Assembly (NCBI GenBank): GCA_964650965.1
Contig: CAZYYO010000010.1
Location: 1-50,757 of the forward strand
DNA from: CAZYYO01 sp964650965
GTDB taxonomy: Bacteria; Bacillota; Clostridia; Lachnospirales; Lachnospiraceae
Length of the DNA stretch: 50,757 nt
Reading direction: 5' to 3'
Under the pieces are notes generated by a model. It was not told the DNA's origin. It saw only the letters and a program-made list of their open reading frames with translations, and did not search any database. Positions within the stretch are counted from its first letter, which is position 1. The number at the start of each line of letters is the position of its first letter. A program made the translations under genes and the position numbers. Shown here piece after piece: positions 25,112-33,047 of the stretch.

Positions 25112-25807
25112 TTATACTGTTACTTTTGTACCATTGAAGGTACCACTGATTGCCTTGGAAATGCTATCCTCTTCATTTAAAGCAAAAACATACATAGGCA
25201 TCTTATTTTCCATACACATGATGGATGCGGTAAGATCTACCACTGCTAGCTTCTTATCAATGACCTCCTGAATAGACACTTCATCATAACGCTTTGCATT
25301 GGGGTTGACCTTAGGGTCACTGTCATATACTCCATCAATTGCTTTGGCCAACAGAATGGTCTCTGCCTCTATTTCAATGGCACGCAGCACTGTTGCTGTA
25401 TCTGTGGAGAAATATGGGTGTCCGGTTCCACCGGCAAAGAATACTACCATTCCTCTATTTAGATATTTATTAGCTCTGTCCTTGGAGAAAAGCTTGGTGA
25501 AGCTTCCACATTCAAAGGGAGTTAATACCTGTGTATCCATTCCAACATAACGGAAAATCTCTGATACATAAATACAATTCATTACAGTTGCCAGCATTCC
25601 TATCTGGTCTGCCTTGGTTCTGTCAATGGTTTCACTGGTACGTCCTCTCCAGAAATTTCCTCCTCCAATAACAATACCAACCTGAACATCTGCATCTACC
25701 AGCTTCTTCACCTGATTTGCCACCTGAATACAGGTTGCTTCATCAAATCCTGTTTTTTTATCTCCGGCTAATGCTTCTCCACTTAATTTTAATAATACTC
25801 TTTTCAT
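25112..25807 (-). CDS. pyrH: UMP kinase
   Basis: PyrH phosphorylates UMP to UDP; bacterial enzymes are hexamers regulated by GTP and UTP. The 231-aa protein contains KLSGEALAG, GIVIGGGNFWRGR, QIGMLATVMN and the C-terminal VFALNEEDSISKAISG. It lies 12 bases after the bactofilin gene and 14 before frr. In Bacillus its upstream neighbour is tsf; here five envelope genes intervene. Confidence 0.98.
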   Translation of the reverse strand: MKRVLLKLSGEALAGDKKTGFDEATCIQVANQVKKLVDADVQVGIVIGGGNFWRGRTSETIDRTKADQIGMLATVMNCIYVSEIFRYVGMDTQVLTPFECGSFTKLFSKDRANKYLNRGMVVFFAGGTGHPYFSTDTATVLRAIEIEAETILLAKAIDGVYDSDPKVNPNAKRYDEVSIQEVIDKKLAVVDLTASIMCMENKMPMYVFALNEEDSISKAISGTFNGTKVTV

Positions 25808-25819
25808 CCTTCGACCTTC

Positions 25820-26575
25820 TTACTTTCCGAATAAGCCCTGAACATCTACATCTGCATAGCACTGTGAACAGAAGCCTTCAATAACTGCACCATTGTTAAT
25901 CTGAACAGAGCGTGACTTAATATTTCCCATAATCACTGCTGAGGTATCAACAACAACAGGTCCTTGTACATCAATATCACCCTTAACTGCTCCTGCAATA
26001 ACTGCGGAGCTTGCTGTTATATTACCAATAATCACAGAGCCAACACCAACCTTAGCGGTTCCACTGGTATTTACTTCTCCTTCAATCTTAGCAGAATCAG
26101 CAAAGAATTCATTACTTGCGCTGTTACCATTAATTACTCCGGTAACTACCAGCTTACCGTTGCAGGATACATTTCCCTGAATGGTTCCCTGAATATCAAT
26201 AGAGCCTGAAGATTCCAAATCTCCCCGGATCACCATTCCACTGGTAATAATTGCATTCTCATCAGAAGCTGCATTGCCTGCGGCTGGAATGGTATGGATG
26301 CTTTCTGGTGCTGTCGTAATTGTTTCTTTGGTCTCCATGCTGGGTATGTCCTCCACTTTGTCTTCTTTTTTCGCTGTAATTGTTTCGTTATTGTCTACCT
26401 TCTTTGTAACCTGCTCCAACAAGCCATCTAGCTTATTCAGCTCGGAGGTTACATCAATATCCTCATCTAGTGTATTGACCATAACTTCTTCTTTCTCTTC
26501 CTGTGGCTCTTCTCCAGGTACAAGTTCATTTACTGCATCTGAAAAATCGTCTTTGAACTCCTTAAAAAATCCCAT
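25820..26575 (-). CDS. Bactofilin (polymer-forming cytoskeletal protein)
   Basis: Bactofilins are cytoplasmic or membrane-associated beta-helix proteins that polymerise without nucleotide and scaffold envelope enzymes. The 251-aa protein has a Glu-rich, probably disordered N-terminus of about 100 residues. It is followed by a DUF583-type beta-helix of about 110 residues with turn repeats such as IRGDLESSGSIDIQG, VSCNGKLVVTG and IIGNITASSAVIAG. It ends with a short tail carrying CSQC and a terminal VQGLFGK. ATG 26573-26575 follows GGAGG by eight bases. It lies between a polysaccharide deacetylase and pyrH and is probably cotranscribed with both. Confidence 0.9.
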   Translation of the reverse strand: MGFFKEFKDDFSDAVNELVPGEEPQEEKEEVMVNTLDEDIDVTSELNKLDGLLEQVTKKVDNNETITAKKEDKVEDIPSMETKETITTAPESIHTIPAAGNAASDENAIITSGMVIRGDLESSGSIDIQGTIQGNVSCNGKLVVTGVINGNSASNEFFADSAKIEGEVNTSGTAKVGVGSVIIGNITASSAVIAGAVKGDIDVQGPVVVDTSAVIMGNIKSRSVQINNGAVIEGFCSQCYADVDVQGLFGK

Positions 26576-26620
26576 GTTACTTTCCTCCATTATTATTGGT
26601 AATTCCTGTCAAAAGGATTA

Positions 26621-27556
26621 CTAACCTACGTCAGCAGCCTTTACATGCTGAATCACTGTGGTATCTTCACTAATTGGCAATAACACTGCCCCCTGAGACT
26701 GAAGTGTCTCAATTAATTTTGGTAATGCCTGCACAGTTGCAGCCTTAGAAGTCGCATCATGCAATAACACCACCGACGTTTTGTATTTTACCACATCACC
26801 CATGACATTTTCAACTAATTCATCACTTGTATATGCCTGACTGGTTGCATCTCCACTAGACACATTCCAATCGTAATAGGTGACACCCTGTTGGTTCATA
26901 AATCGGATAAATTCTTTCATATCCGTATTGCTTACCTTATTACTACTTCCCCCCGGAAAACGATACAACTTGCAATCTGTTCCGGTTGCATCATAAATAA
27001 GATTATGTATCCGATTATAATCCTCTTTAAAAGCATCAAGGCTTGCATATATTTCACTATATTTATGGGAATATGAATGCATTCCAATGGAATGTCCTTC
27101 ATTTATAATCCGCTGATACACGGCCTTAGAGGCATCGTCATCCTTGCCAATGACAAAAAAGGTGGCCTTCACTCCATAATTTGCAAGAATATCAAGTATC
27201 TCATTGGAATTTTCACTAGGTCCATCATCAAAAGTTAAATATACTTTTAATGTATTGTCTGGATCCGTAAGCTGACTCTCCCCTGAAGGAGATGTCTGCT
27301 GTGCTATTACCTGTGTGTCCGGCGCGGGAGCATTACTAGCCTCCTGTTCTTGCGCTGCCTTCTCCATAGTATATTCTCCGGTCAATACGTCAATTTGTTT
27401 CTGTAACGAGAAAACTTTTACACACAATGCTGCGGTAATTATGATTGAAAGAACGAGCCAAATGGATATGATTGCAACAATTCCGTTCTTAATAATATGC
27501 ACTCTTTTCCGTTTATCCCTTTGTTCTTTCAGTCCCCCTTGACCCTTTTCATCCAT
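26621..27556 (-). CDS. Membrane-anchored polysaccharide deacetylase (NodB/CE4 family)
   Basis: CE4 enzymes remove acetyl groups from peptidoglycan or other glycans outside the cell. The 311-aa protein has a basic N-terminus, one transmembrane helix at about 13-36, a short coiled or linker region and a NodB domain from about residue 100. Motif 1 is TFDDGP (catalytic and metal Asp), motif 2 HSYSH (metal His pair), motif 3 RFPGGS, with a Trp-containing DWNVSSGD and LLHD near the C-terminus. All key residues are intact. ATG 27554-27556 has GGAGG six bases upstream; a longer start is rejected. The substrate is unknown. Confidence 0.93.
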   Translation of the reverse strand: MDEKGQGGLKEQRDKRKRVHIIKNGIVAIISIWLVLSIIITAALCVKVFSLQKQIDVLTGEYTMEKAAQEQEASNAPAPDTQVIAQQTSPSGESQLTDPDNTLKVYLTFDDGPSENSNEILDILANYGVKATFFVIGKDDDASKAVYQRIINEGHSIGMHSYSHKYSEIYASLDAFKEDYNRIHNLIYDATGTDCKLYRFPGGSSNKVSNTDMKEFIRFMNQQGVTYYDWNVSSGDATSQAYTSDELVENVMGDVVKYKTSVVLLHDATSKAATVQALPKLIETLQSQGAVLLPISEDTTVIQHVKAADVG

Positions 27557-27662
27557 AGTAATCCTCCACAAATTTAAACCTAATTTCATATTAGCAGATT
27601 AGGGATGATTTTTCTACTATTTCCACATTTTTTTTACGCATGTAACATAAAACCGTAGAAAT

Positions 27663-27705
27663 AAAAAAAACTTACAAAAGTCAGTTTTTCCAACTTTTGC
27701 AAGTT
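27663..27705 (-). terminator. Terminator after the flippase gene
   Basis: A 13-bp stem with one G-U pair (arms 27693-27705 and 27669-27681) is followed by eight Ts on the minus strand. It starts three bases after the flippase stop and separates that operon from the deacetylase-bactofilin unit. Confidence 0.9.
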
Positions 27706-27707
27706 CC

Positions 27708-28796
27708 TTATTTGATAGATTTCATCTGCTTTTTTCCAGTAAACCAGGCATACAGTGCGAAGCCTGCGCTAATGATTAACAGAAAATAGAAATTAAACCC
27801 ACGACTGATACACATCGATGCCGTTAGATAACTTCCGGTGAAAACGCCAGCAAAGATATGCTTATACATTAATTCGCTGATTCCCTGTGCTCCCGGAAGG
27901 GGCAGCATATCAACTGCAATATATACTGCAGCCTGAAGTCCGATAACTGTTGCGCCATTTTCTCCTGTAAGTCCCAATCCCTGATACACAAACCAGGTCA
28001 GCACAAACAAGGTACTGCGCTGAAGAACGGTAAGAAATGTGACCACAACAATTCGATACTTATTTTGCTTTAAAAAATCTAATGTATTCTGATAGCTGTC
28101 TACAAATTCAATTACCAGCTCCTGCCTTTTATCCGAAGGCTTTAAAATATGCAGCTTTACTAATATTTTCTCTCCCCCGGATAAGACACTGCGGAACAAC
28201 TGCGGTCGAAACATTACAAACAATAAAACTGCAACCAGAATCACATTCAAAGCCAGTCCAATGTAATAGAGCCAGTAATAATAAGTACTTAATGCCTGGT
28301 CCAACATATCTTTTGCAAATATAAGAAGCCCTACGCCAATTAATACCAATACAAATTTATATAGGATTGCAACGGTCATAAGTACTACTGTGCTTTCTGA
28401 TAATTTCTGTCCTTCTTTTTTCATGTAATACAGCTGCATGGGTTGTCCGCCTGTAGCAGATGGTGTGATTCCAGAATAAAAGAAGCCAATAAAGGAATAT
28501 CGAATACAACTTAGAAGGCGTGTTCCAGGATGCAGTTTGTGAAGCAAATACCAGATCATAAAGCCTTCTCCACATACAAATAAAAGAGCACATCCACCAC
28601 AAAGGAACAAATAAATAGGATTTAATCCTTCCATCGCCAACACTACCTGCCTCATATCATTTCCATGGAAAATGGTGTAGAAGGTCAATGCTGCTAATGC
28701 AAGAAACAGAACCAAGCTAATGAAATTCTTTTTAAACTGGGGTTCTTGCAACGGTGTACTGCTTGTTGGTGCAGATTGCTCTGAGACTGCCTTCAT
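27708..28796 (-). CDS. LPG-synthase-TM / YbhN-family membrane protein (putative flippase)
   Basis: This 362-aa polytopic protein resembles the transmembrane (flippase) half of MprF without the aminoacyl-transferase domain. The substrate of such stand-alone members is mostly unknown, with lipids or lipid-linked glycans likely. I see about eight hydrophobic segments and the family signatures YSFIGFFYSGITPSATGGQP and LPLPGAQGISE(L/M), with FTGSYLTASMCISRGFNFY near the end. ATG 28794-28796 has GAGG six bases upstream and overlaps the preceding gene by 65 bases. No downstream ATG would avoid the overlap without losing the first helix. It ends the glycosyltransferase operon. Confidence 0.88.
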   Translation of the reverse strand: MKAVSEQSAPTSSTPLQEPQFKKNFISLVLFLALAALTFYTIFHGNDMRQVVLAMEGLNPIYLFLCGGCALLFVCGEGFMIWYLLHKLHPGTRLLSCIRYSFIGFFYSGITPSATGGQPMQLYYMKKEGQKLSESTVVLMTVAILYKFVLVLIGVGLLIFAKDMLDQALSTYYYWLYYIGLALNVILVAVLLFVMFRPQLFRSVLSGGEKILVKLHILKPSDKRQELVIEFVDSYQNTLDFLKQNKYRIVVVTFLTVLQRSTLFVLTWFVYQGLGLTGENGATVIGLQAAVYIAVDMLPLPGAQGISELMYKHIFAGVFTGSYLTASMCISRGFNFYFLLIISAGFALYAWFTGKKQMKSIK

Positions 28797-29289
28797 AAAT
28801 AACCTCTTTTCCTTCATATTCGTAGAAATCCTTTGGTGTCACAAGGGAGAAATGCTTATCAAACAATTTTATTCCATTTTCCTCAAGTAATCTAGCTACA
28901 AACGAGGAACAGGTATAGTGCATGTCCTGATAAAATGCCTTGTGAAACAAAATAAAAGGAAGTCCAAGGACACAGTAATGATAACGAAATCGATTTGCAT
29001 AACAGGCTTCCAACGTTTTTTGTAGGTTTTCTTTTTGCTGTCTAGTGCATTCCAGAGAACAAATCATATACTGAGCAGTTGGGAAGGAACGGATAATTTT
29101 CTCTTTCTCCTCCTTCTCAAATCCAGCAATAAGAGGAATTGCCGGGTGTCTTCTGCCAATACTGTAGCACTCTGTTAAATCTTCATCCATGGAAATAACC
29201 ACGTGTATGTAATCCTGTTTTATTACACGACGAATAATGGATGCAAAAAATCCCGGTGTATCTACCAAACCAATATATATTTTAGCCAT
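28732..29289 (-). CDS. Permuted papain-fold (NlpC/P60, YiiX-like) protein
   Basis: This 185-aa cytoplasmic-looking protein has no signal peptide. It shows a His in DYIHVVIS at residue 29 and a Cys in HYTCSSFVARLLEENG near residue 127. The His-before-Cys order is that of circularly permuted NlpC/P60 proteins such as the YiiX and LRAT groups, which act on amide or acyl bonds of lipids or peptides. Assignment rests on these motifs and the surrounding strand/helix pattern only. ATG 29287-29289 follows AAGGAG by seven bases. It lies between a glycosyltransferase and a lipid-flippase-like gene, hinting at a lipid or glycolipid substrate (inference). Confidence 0.65.
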   Translation of the reverse strand: MAKIYIGLVDTPGFFASIIRRVIKQDYIHVVISMDEDLTECYSIGRRHPAIPLIAGFEKEEKEKIIRSFPTAQYMICSLECTRQQKENLQKTLEACYANRFRYHYCVLGLPFILFHKAFYQDMHYTCSSFVARLLEENGIKLFDKHFSLVTPKDFYEYEGKEVIYEGSLRAICTNKQYTVARTPV

Positions 29290-29319
29290 TTGAATGCTCC
29301 TTAAATAATGTATCAAAAT

Positions 29320-30348
29320 TTACTGAAACTGATAAATTCTCTTAGCCACACGATATCCCTTTTCGGTTAGATACGCTCCTGCTTTACCAGGAAGATACGT
29401 AAAGCCGCTAAGTGTACCATATTTTAGTTTGTGATACAGTTCTGGACTTTGTTCTCGAATGGATTCCCAAAGATCATGTCTCTTTGCCATAGCATCTCGA
29501 TCCCCAATCAGAATCAAATGAATGGAGGAAATTGCCATCATAATAGAAATATTTCTCGTCATATATTCCGCTAATTTGGGGTATTTACTTCTAACCTTAT
29601 TTAAATCCACACACTCTGTTACCAGCTTGGTAACACGAATCTGCTGATCAATTCTTGACATAAGAACTCTTTCATTTACCGATTGATCTTCTCTGCCAAG
29701 GAAATAATGATACAAATCAATATTCATATAATATATTTTCTCCACATAAGGCAATGGCTGATATGAGAATAAATTATCAACATAAAAGGTGTGTAAAGGA
29801 AGCTTCACATCCGCCTTCCTTAATATTGCGGTACGAAATACCAGCGCGTGCATGACCAAATATTGCGATGGATAGAAATGATGAATTCCATTCCAGTCAC
29901 AGAATTTCTTCTCTGGAAATACATTGGTATATTTCATTACCTTTTGTTTGTTTTCATATAGATGGTCATATATATAATTGCAGATGATAAGGTCTGCTTT
30001 CTCGTTCTGCCAATCCCAGGCATCCAGCTGTTCCATTAATTCTTTCAAGGCAGCTTCGTCTAACCAGTCATCCGAATCCACTACTTTAAAATAGGTGCCT
30101 GTTGCATTCTCAATTCCTGCATTTACTGCGGAACCATGGCCCCCATTTTCCTTGTAAATTGCTTTTACAATTCCTGGATATTTCAACTCATATTCTGTAG
30201 CAATTCCTCCAGTAGTATCTGTGGACCCATCATTGACAATTATGATTTCCGCTTTCTCTCCTGCCTTCAATAAGGATTCAATACATCGGTCCATATATTC
30301 TGCAGAATTGTAACAAGGTACTGTAAAAGTAATTAATTTATGATTCAT
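29320..30348 (-). CDS. Family 2 glycosyltransferase
   Basis: This 342-aa cytoplasmic GT-A fold enzyme transfers a sugar from a nucleotide donor. The first third is classic GT2: ITFTVPCYNSAEYMDRCIESL, IIVNDGSTD, the acceptor-side GGHGSAVNAGIENA and a DxD-type VVDSDDW around residue 95. The C-terminal 200 residues are helical, without transmembrane segments, so it is not a processive synthase. Donor and acceptor cannot be told. ATG 30346-30348 follows AGGAG by seven bases. It is first in a three-gene operon with the papain-like and flippase-like genes; I see no convincing promoter in the 240 bases upstream. Confidence 0.92.
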   Translation of the reverse strand: MNHKLITFTVPCYNSAEYMDRCIESLLKAGEKAEIIIVNDGSTDTTGGIATEYELKYPGIVKAIYKENGGHGSAVNAGIENATGTYFKVVDSDDWLDEAALKELMEQLDAWDWQNEKADLIICNYIYDHLYENKQKVMKYTNVFPEKKFCDWNGIHHFYPSQYLVMHALVFRTAILRKADVKLPLHTFYVDNLFSYQPLPYVEKIYYMNIDLYHYFLGREDQSVNERVLMSRIDQQIRVTKLVTECVDLNKVRSKYPKLAEYMTRNISIMMAISSIHLILIGDRDAMAKRHDLWESIREQSPELYHKLKYGTLSGFTYLPGKAGAYLTEKGYRVAKRIYQFQ

Positions 30349-30526
30349 CTTATATCTCCTTTCCGATTGCTTTTCATTTCCTATACTTACTATAACGAAT
30401 CAAATCCTGATAAATCTTCAACTTTAGTCTAAGAATACCACCTAATTCTTAATTTTTTCTATAGAATCACCTTACATTATACTTACGATTTTGTAAGATT
30501 CCTTGGTATTTCCGTTAAAAATGCGT

Positions 30527-30561
30527 AAAAAAAGCGCCGGGAACATCATATTCCCGACGCT
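30527..30561 (-). terminator. Terminator of rpsB-tsf
   Basis: An 11-bp GC-rich stem with one T-G pair (arms 30551-30561 and 30533-30543) and a 7-nt loop is followed on the minus strand by seven Ts. It lies 28 bases after the tsf stop. Confidence 0.93.
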
Positions 30562-30588
30562 GTCTTACTTCAATATAAACTGAAACGT

Positions 30589-31668
30589 TTACTGCATCTG
30601 TTTTGCAACTTCTTCAGCAAAGTTTTCTTCTTTTTTCTCCATACCTTCGCCTACTTCGAAACGAACAAATTTAGTAATGACTAAATCTTTATTTACGGAT
30701 TCAAGATATTTTGCAACAGACTGCTTTCCATCTTCTGCTTTTACATAGGTCTGATCTAAAAGACTAATTTCCTTTACATGCTTGGAAATACGTCCTTCTA
30801 CTAAACCAGCAAAAATCTTATCATTTACATACTCATCCTTGTGAGCCATAGCTAATTCAGCAAGTGTTGCTTTTGCTGCTTCTGATAAGAAGTTGAAAAG
30901 GAAGTTCATATTGCTCTTCTTCTCTTCATAAATTGCAATATCTTCATCGCTCCATAATTTATCGCTGACTGCTTTTTCAATCAACTTGTTTAAGATTGGT
31001 TTTGGAAGAGATGGTGCATCGTTCAGTGCACTGTCAATGATGATTTCTCTTAATTTTGCCATTTCATCTGCAGAAATGTCAGCTCTGCCAACATACTGTG
31101 GATTCATAGCAGCAACCTGCATTGCTACGTTTGTTAAAGCTTCCTTAGCCGCATCATCACTTGCACCTGTAGCTGCTACTAATACGCCAATTTTACCACC
31201 AGCGTGAATATAAGATGCTACGCAATCTCCAGATACTTTAGCAAATCTACGAACGGATAATTTTTCACCGATTGTAGCAGTTTTTTCAATAATTAATTCC
31301 TGTAAATTATTCTTTTCAATGACTGCTTCAATATCTTCGCCGTTTGCTCCGCCTTCTAATCCAGAAGCAAGTGCTGCATCTGCGATAACCTGTACAAATT
31401 CCTGGAATACTTCATTTTTAGCAACGAAGTCTGTCTCTGAATTTACTTCAGCTACAACTGCTTCATTTCCATTGGTTGCAACGCGGGTAATACCTTCTGC
31501 TGCAATTCTGCTAGCTTTCTTTTCCATTTTAGCAGCACCGCTTTTTCTTAATACTTCAACGGCTGCATCCATGTCTCCATCTGTTTCACCTAATGCTTTT
31601 TTACAATCCATCATTCCTGCGCCAGTTAACTCACGCAGTTCTTTTACCATAGCTGCTGTAATAGCCAT
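30589..31668 (-). CDS. tsf: Elongation factor Ts, extended form
   Basis: EF-Ts recycles EF-Tu by nucleotide exchange. The N-terminal UBA-like domain (AAMVKELRELTGAGMMDCKKAL) and the core with SETDFVAKNEVFQEF, and IHAGGKIGVLVA, are canonical. At 359 residues it is about 65 longer than B. subtilis EF-Ts. The extra residues lie around 195-270, between VGRADISADEMAK and KIFAGLVEGRISK, and include LPKPILNKLIEK and a helical NFLFNFLSEA-like stretch. The C-terminal LLDQTYVKAEDGKQSVAK is normal. ATG 31666-31668 has GGAGG eight bases upstream. It follows rpsB by 25 bases. Confidence 0.96.
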   Translation of the reverse strand: MAITAAMVKELRELTGAGMMDCKKALGETDGDMDAAVEVLRKSGAAKMEKKASRIAAEGITRVATNGNEAVVAEVNSETDFVAKNEVFQEFVQVIADAALASGLEGGANGEDIEAVIEKNNLQELIIEKTATIGEKLSVRRFAKVSGDCVASYIHAGGKIGVLVAATGASDDAAKEALTNVAMQVAAMNPQYVGRADISADEMAKLREIIIDSALNDAPSLPKPILNKLIEKAVSDKLWSDEDIAIYEEKKSNMNFLFNFLSEAAKATLAELAMAHKDEYVNDKIFAGLVEGRISKHVKEISLLDQTYVKAEDGKQSVAKYLESVNKDLVITKFVRFEVGEGMEKKEENFAEEVAKQMQ

Positions 31669-31693
31669 CTTTATTTCCTCCAATTAATCTGTA

Positions 31694-32422
31694 TTATGCT
31701 TCTACTGCTTCTTCCTCAGCTGCTTCATCAACTTCAACAGTTCCCTGCTTTGCTTCGATTACAGCATCAGCCATCTTAGATACAATCAGTTTTACTGCAC
31801 GAATTGCATCATCATTTCCAGGAATTACATAATCTAATTCTTCTGGATCACAGTTGGTATCAGCAATTCCAATCAATGGGATTCCTAAAGCGTGTGCTTC
31901 CTGGATACAAATTCTTTCCTTCTTAGGATCTACTACGAAAATTGCATCAGGAATTCTTCCCATTTCCTTAATTCCACCAAGGTTTCTGGTTAATTTATCC
32001 ATTTCTTTTCTAAGCTCGGTAACTTCCTTCTTAGGCAGTACGTCAAAAGTTCCGTCCTCTTCCATCTTTTCGATTGCTTTTAATCTTTCGATTCTGCTTT
32101 CGATGGTCTTGAAGTTGGTAAGCATTCCACCTAACCATCTCTCATTTACATAGAACATTCCACAACGCTCTGCTTCCTGCTTAATTGCATCCTGTGCCTG
32201 TTTCTTTGTTCCAACAAAGAGGATTGTTCCACCCTGCTCTGCAATAGAGAATACTGCATTGTAAGCATCATCAACCATGCCTACAGATTTCTGTAAGTCG
32301 ATGATATAGATACCATTTCTCTCTGTGTAGATGTAAGGAGCCATTTTAGGATTCCATCTTCTTGTCTGATGTCCAAAATGTACACCTGCTTCTAATAACT
32401 GTTTCATTGAAATAACACTCAT
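31694..32422 (-). CDS. rpsB: 30S ribosomal protein S2
   Basis: S2 is a late-assembling 30S protein. The 242-aa product begins MSVISMKQLLEAGVHFGHQ, contains RRWNPKMAPYIYTERNG and GIPLIGIADTNCDPE, and ends in an acidic tail of about 12 Glu-rich residues. ATG 32420-32422 follows GGAGG by eight bases; a 12-residue upstream extension is rejected. It is first in rpsB-tsf with its own promoter and a structured leader. Confidence 0.98.
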   Translation of the reverse strand: MSVISMKQLLEAGVHFGHQTRRWNPKMAPYIYTERNGIYIIDLQKSVGMVDDAYNAVFSIAEQGGTILFVGTKKQAQDAIKQEAERCGMFYVNERWLGGMLTNFKTIESRIERLKAIEKMEEDGTFDVLPKKEVTELRKEMDKLTRNLGGIKEMGRIPDAIFVVDPKKERICIQEAHALGIPLIGIADTNCDPEELDYVIPGNDDAIRAVKLIVSKMADAVIEAKQGTVEVDEAAEEEAVEA

Positions 32423-32467
32423 GTTTTTTACCTCCATGGTTTTGAATCTTCCATACAATTCTTCTTG

Positions 32468-32534
32468 TTCAAAGGCCTGATTTCAGGCACCCTTTGGGCA
32501 ATCCTTGTATGTGTATTGTTTTTGAGCCTTTGAA
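32468..32534 (-). promoter_or_regulatory. Structured 5' leader of rpsB
   Basis: The rpsB transcript can close a perfect 9-bp stem TTCAAAGGC/GCCTTTGAA (32526-32534 with 32468-32476), with smaller stems inside. A competing hairpin GCCTG-AAAT-CAGGC (32475-32488) uses bases of the 3' arm. This suggests an autoregulatory S2 leader by analogy with other r-protein operons. No matching family can be confirmed by eye. Confidence 0.55.
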
Positions 32535-32563
32535 ATTATATCACAGGAATGATGGAAACACAA
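32535..32563 (-). promoter_or_regulatory. Promoter of rpsB-tsf
   Basis: The -35 TTGTGT (32558-32563), 17-bp spacer and perfect -10 TATAAT (32535-32540) with a TGn extension are present. It lies just after the end of the fla/che cluster. Confidence 0.85.
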
Positions 32564-32570
32564 GCATTTT

Positions 32571-33047
32571 TTAGCGAAATTCCTGCTTTGTGGTAAGCAC
32601 CTTGGCAATTTCCTCATAACTCATTCCTGCATGCAGCTGACAGCTTCCAGGCTGCAATATACGGTCATACTGATTTTCTTCTAAAAACGTATTAAAATCA
32701 CTTTCATTATCGATTAATCCTGCCTGAAACAGCTTGGATACCACCTGGGTGGAACTGTCCTGAGACGAAACATCGAAGGTGATGGCTGTTGTATCACCTG
32801 CATTGGCTCCATCATCCGGTGTTGTTGTATCTGGTGTCGCTGTATCTGGTGTTGCATCCTCCGAAGTATTTTGTCCATCCTCTTCCTGGGTTTTTGTATC
32901 CTCCATCACCATGCCAAGCTCTGCTGCGGCTCTCTTTATCTCATCATCTGTCATGGTAGGCTTATAAAATGCCAGTGCCACCACAAAAATCAATGTGGTC
33001 ACGATAATTCCGATTCCGGCTCCCCGAAAATAATATTTTGCTTTCAT
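32571..33047 (-). CDS. MltG/YceG-like N-terminal-domain membrane protein
   Basis: This 158-aa protein has one transmembrane helix (about 9-27) and a Thr/Asp/Pro-rich linker (about 55-88). A C-terminal segment (STQVVSKLFQAGLIDNESDF, then LQPGSCQLHAGMSYEEIAKVL) resembles the LysM-like N-terminal part of MltG, the endolytic murein transglycosylase. It stops before any catalytic domain, so it is unlikely to be an active transglycosylase. Its ATG overlaps the stop of the previous gene by four bases (ATGA), with AGGAG eight bases upstream, so translation is probably coupled. It is the last gene of the fla/che cluster before the rpsB promoter. Confidence 0.75.
   Translation of the reverse strand: MKAKYYFRGAGIGIIVTTLIFVVALAFYKPTMTDDEIKRAAAELGMVMEDTKTQEEDGQNTSEDATPDTATPDTTTPDDGANAGDTTAITFDVSSQDSSTQVVSKLFQAGLIDNESDFNTFLEENQYDRILQPGSCQLHAGMSYEEIAKVLTTKQEFR

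Noticed and set aside
27590..27662. Weak promoter (TAGAAA / TAATAT) before the deacetylase gene.
   Set aside because: The -35 match is poor in an AT-rich stretch; a promoter is expected after the terminator, but this one is not convincing.
30362..30526. Promoter for the GT2 operon, including a TATAAT at about 30475 beside a CTTAC/GTAAG inverted repeat.
   Set aside because: No acceptable -35 lies 16-18 bp upstream of it, and other -10-like sequences there also lack partners.
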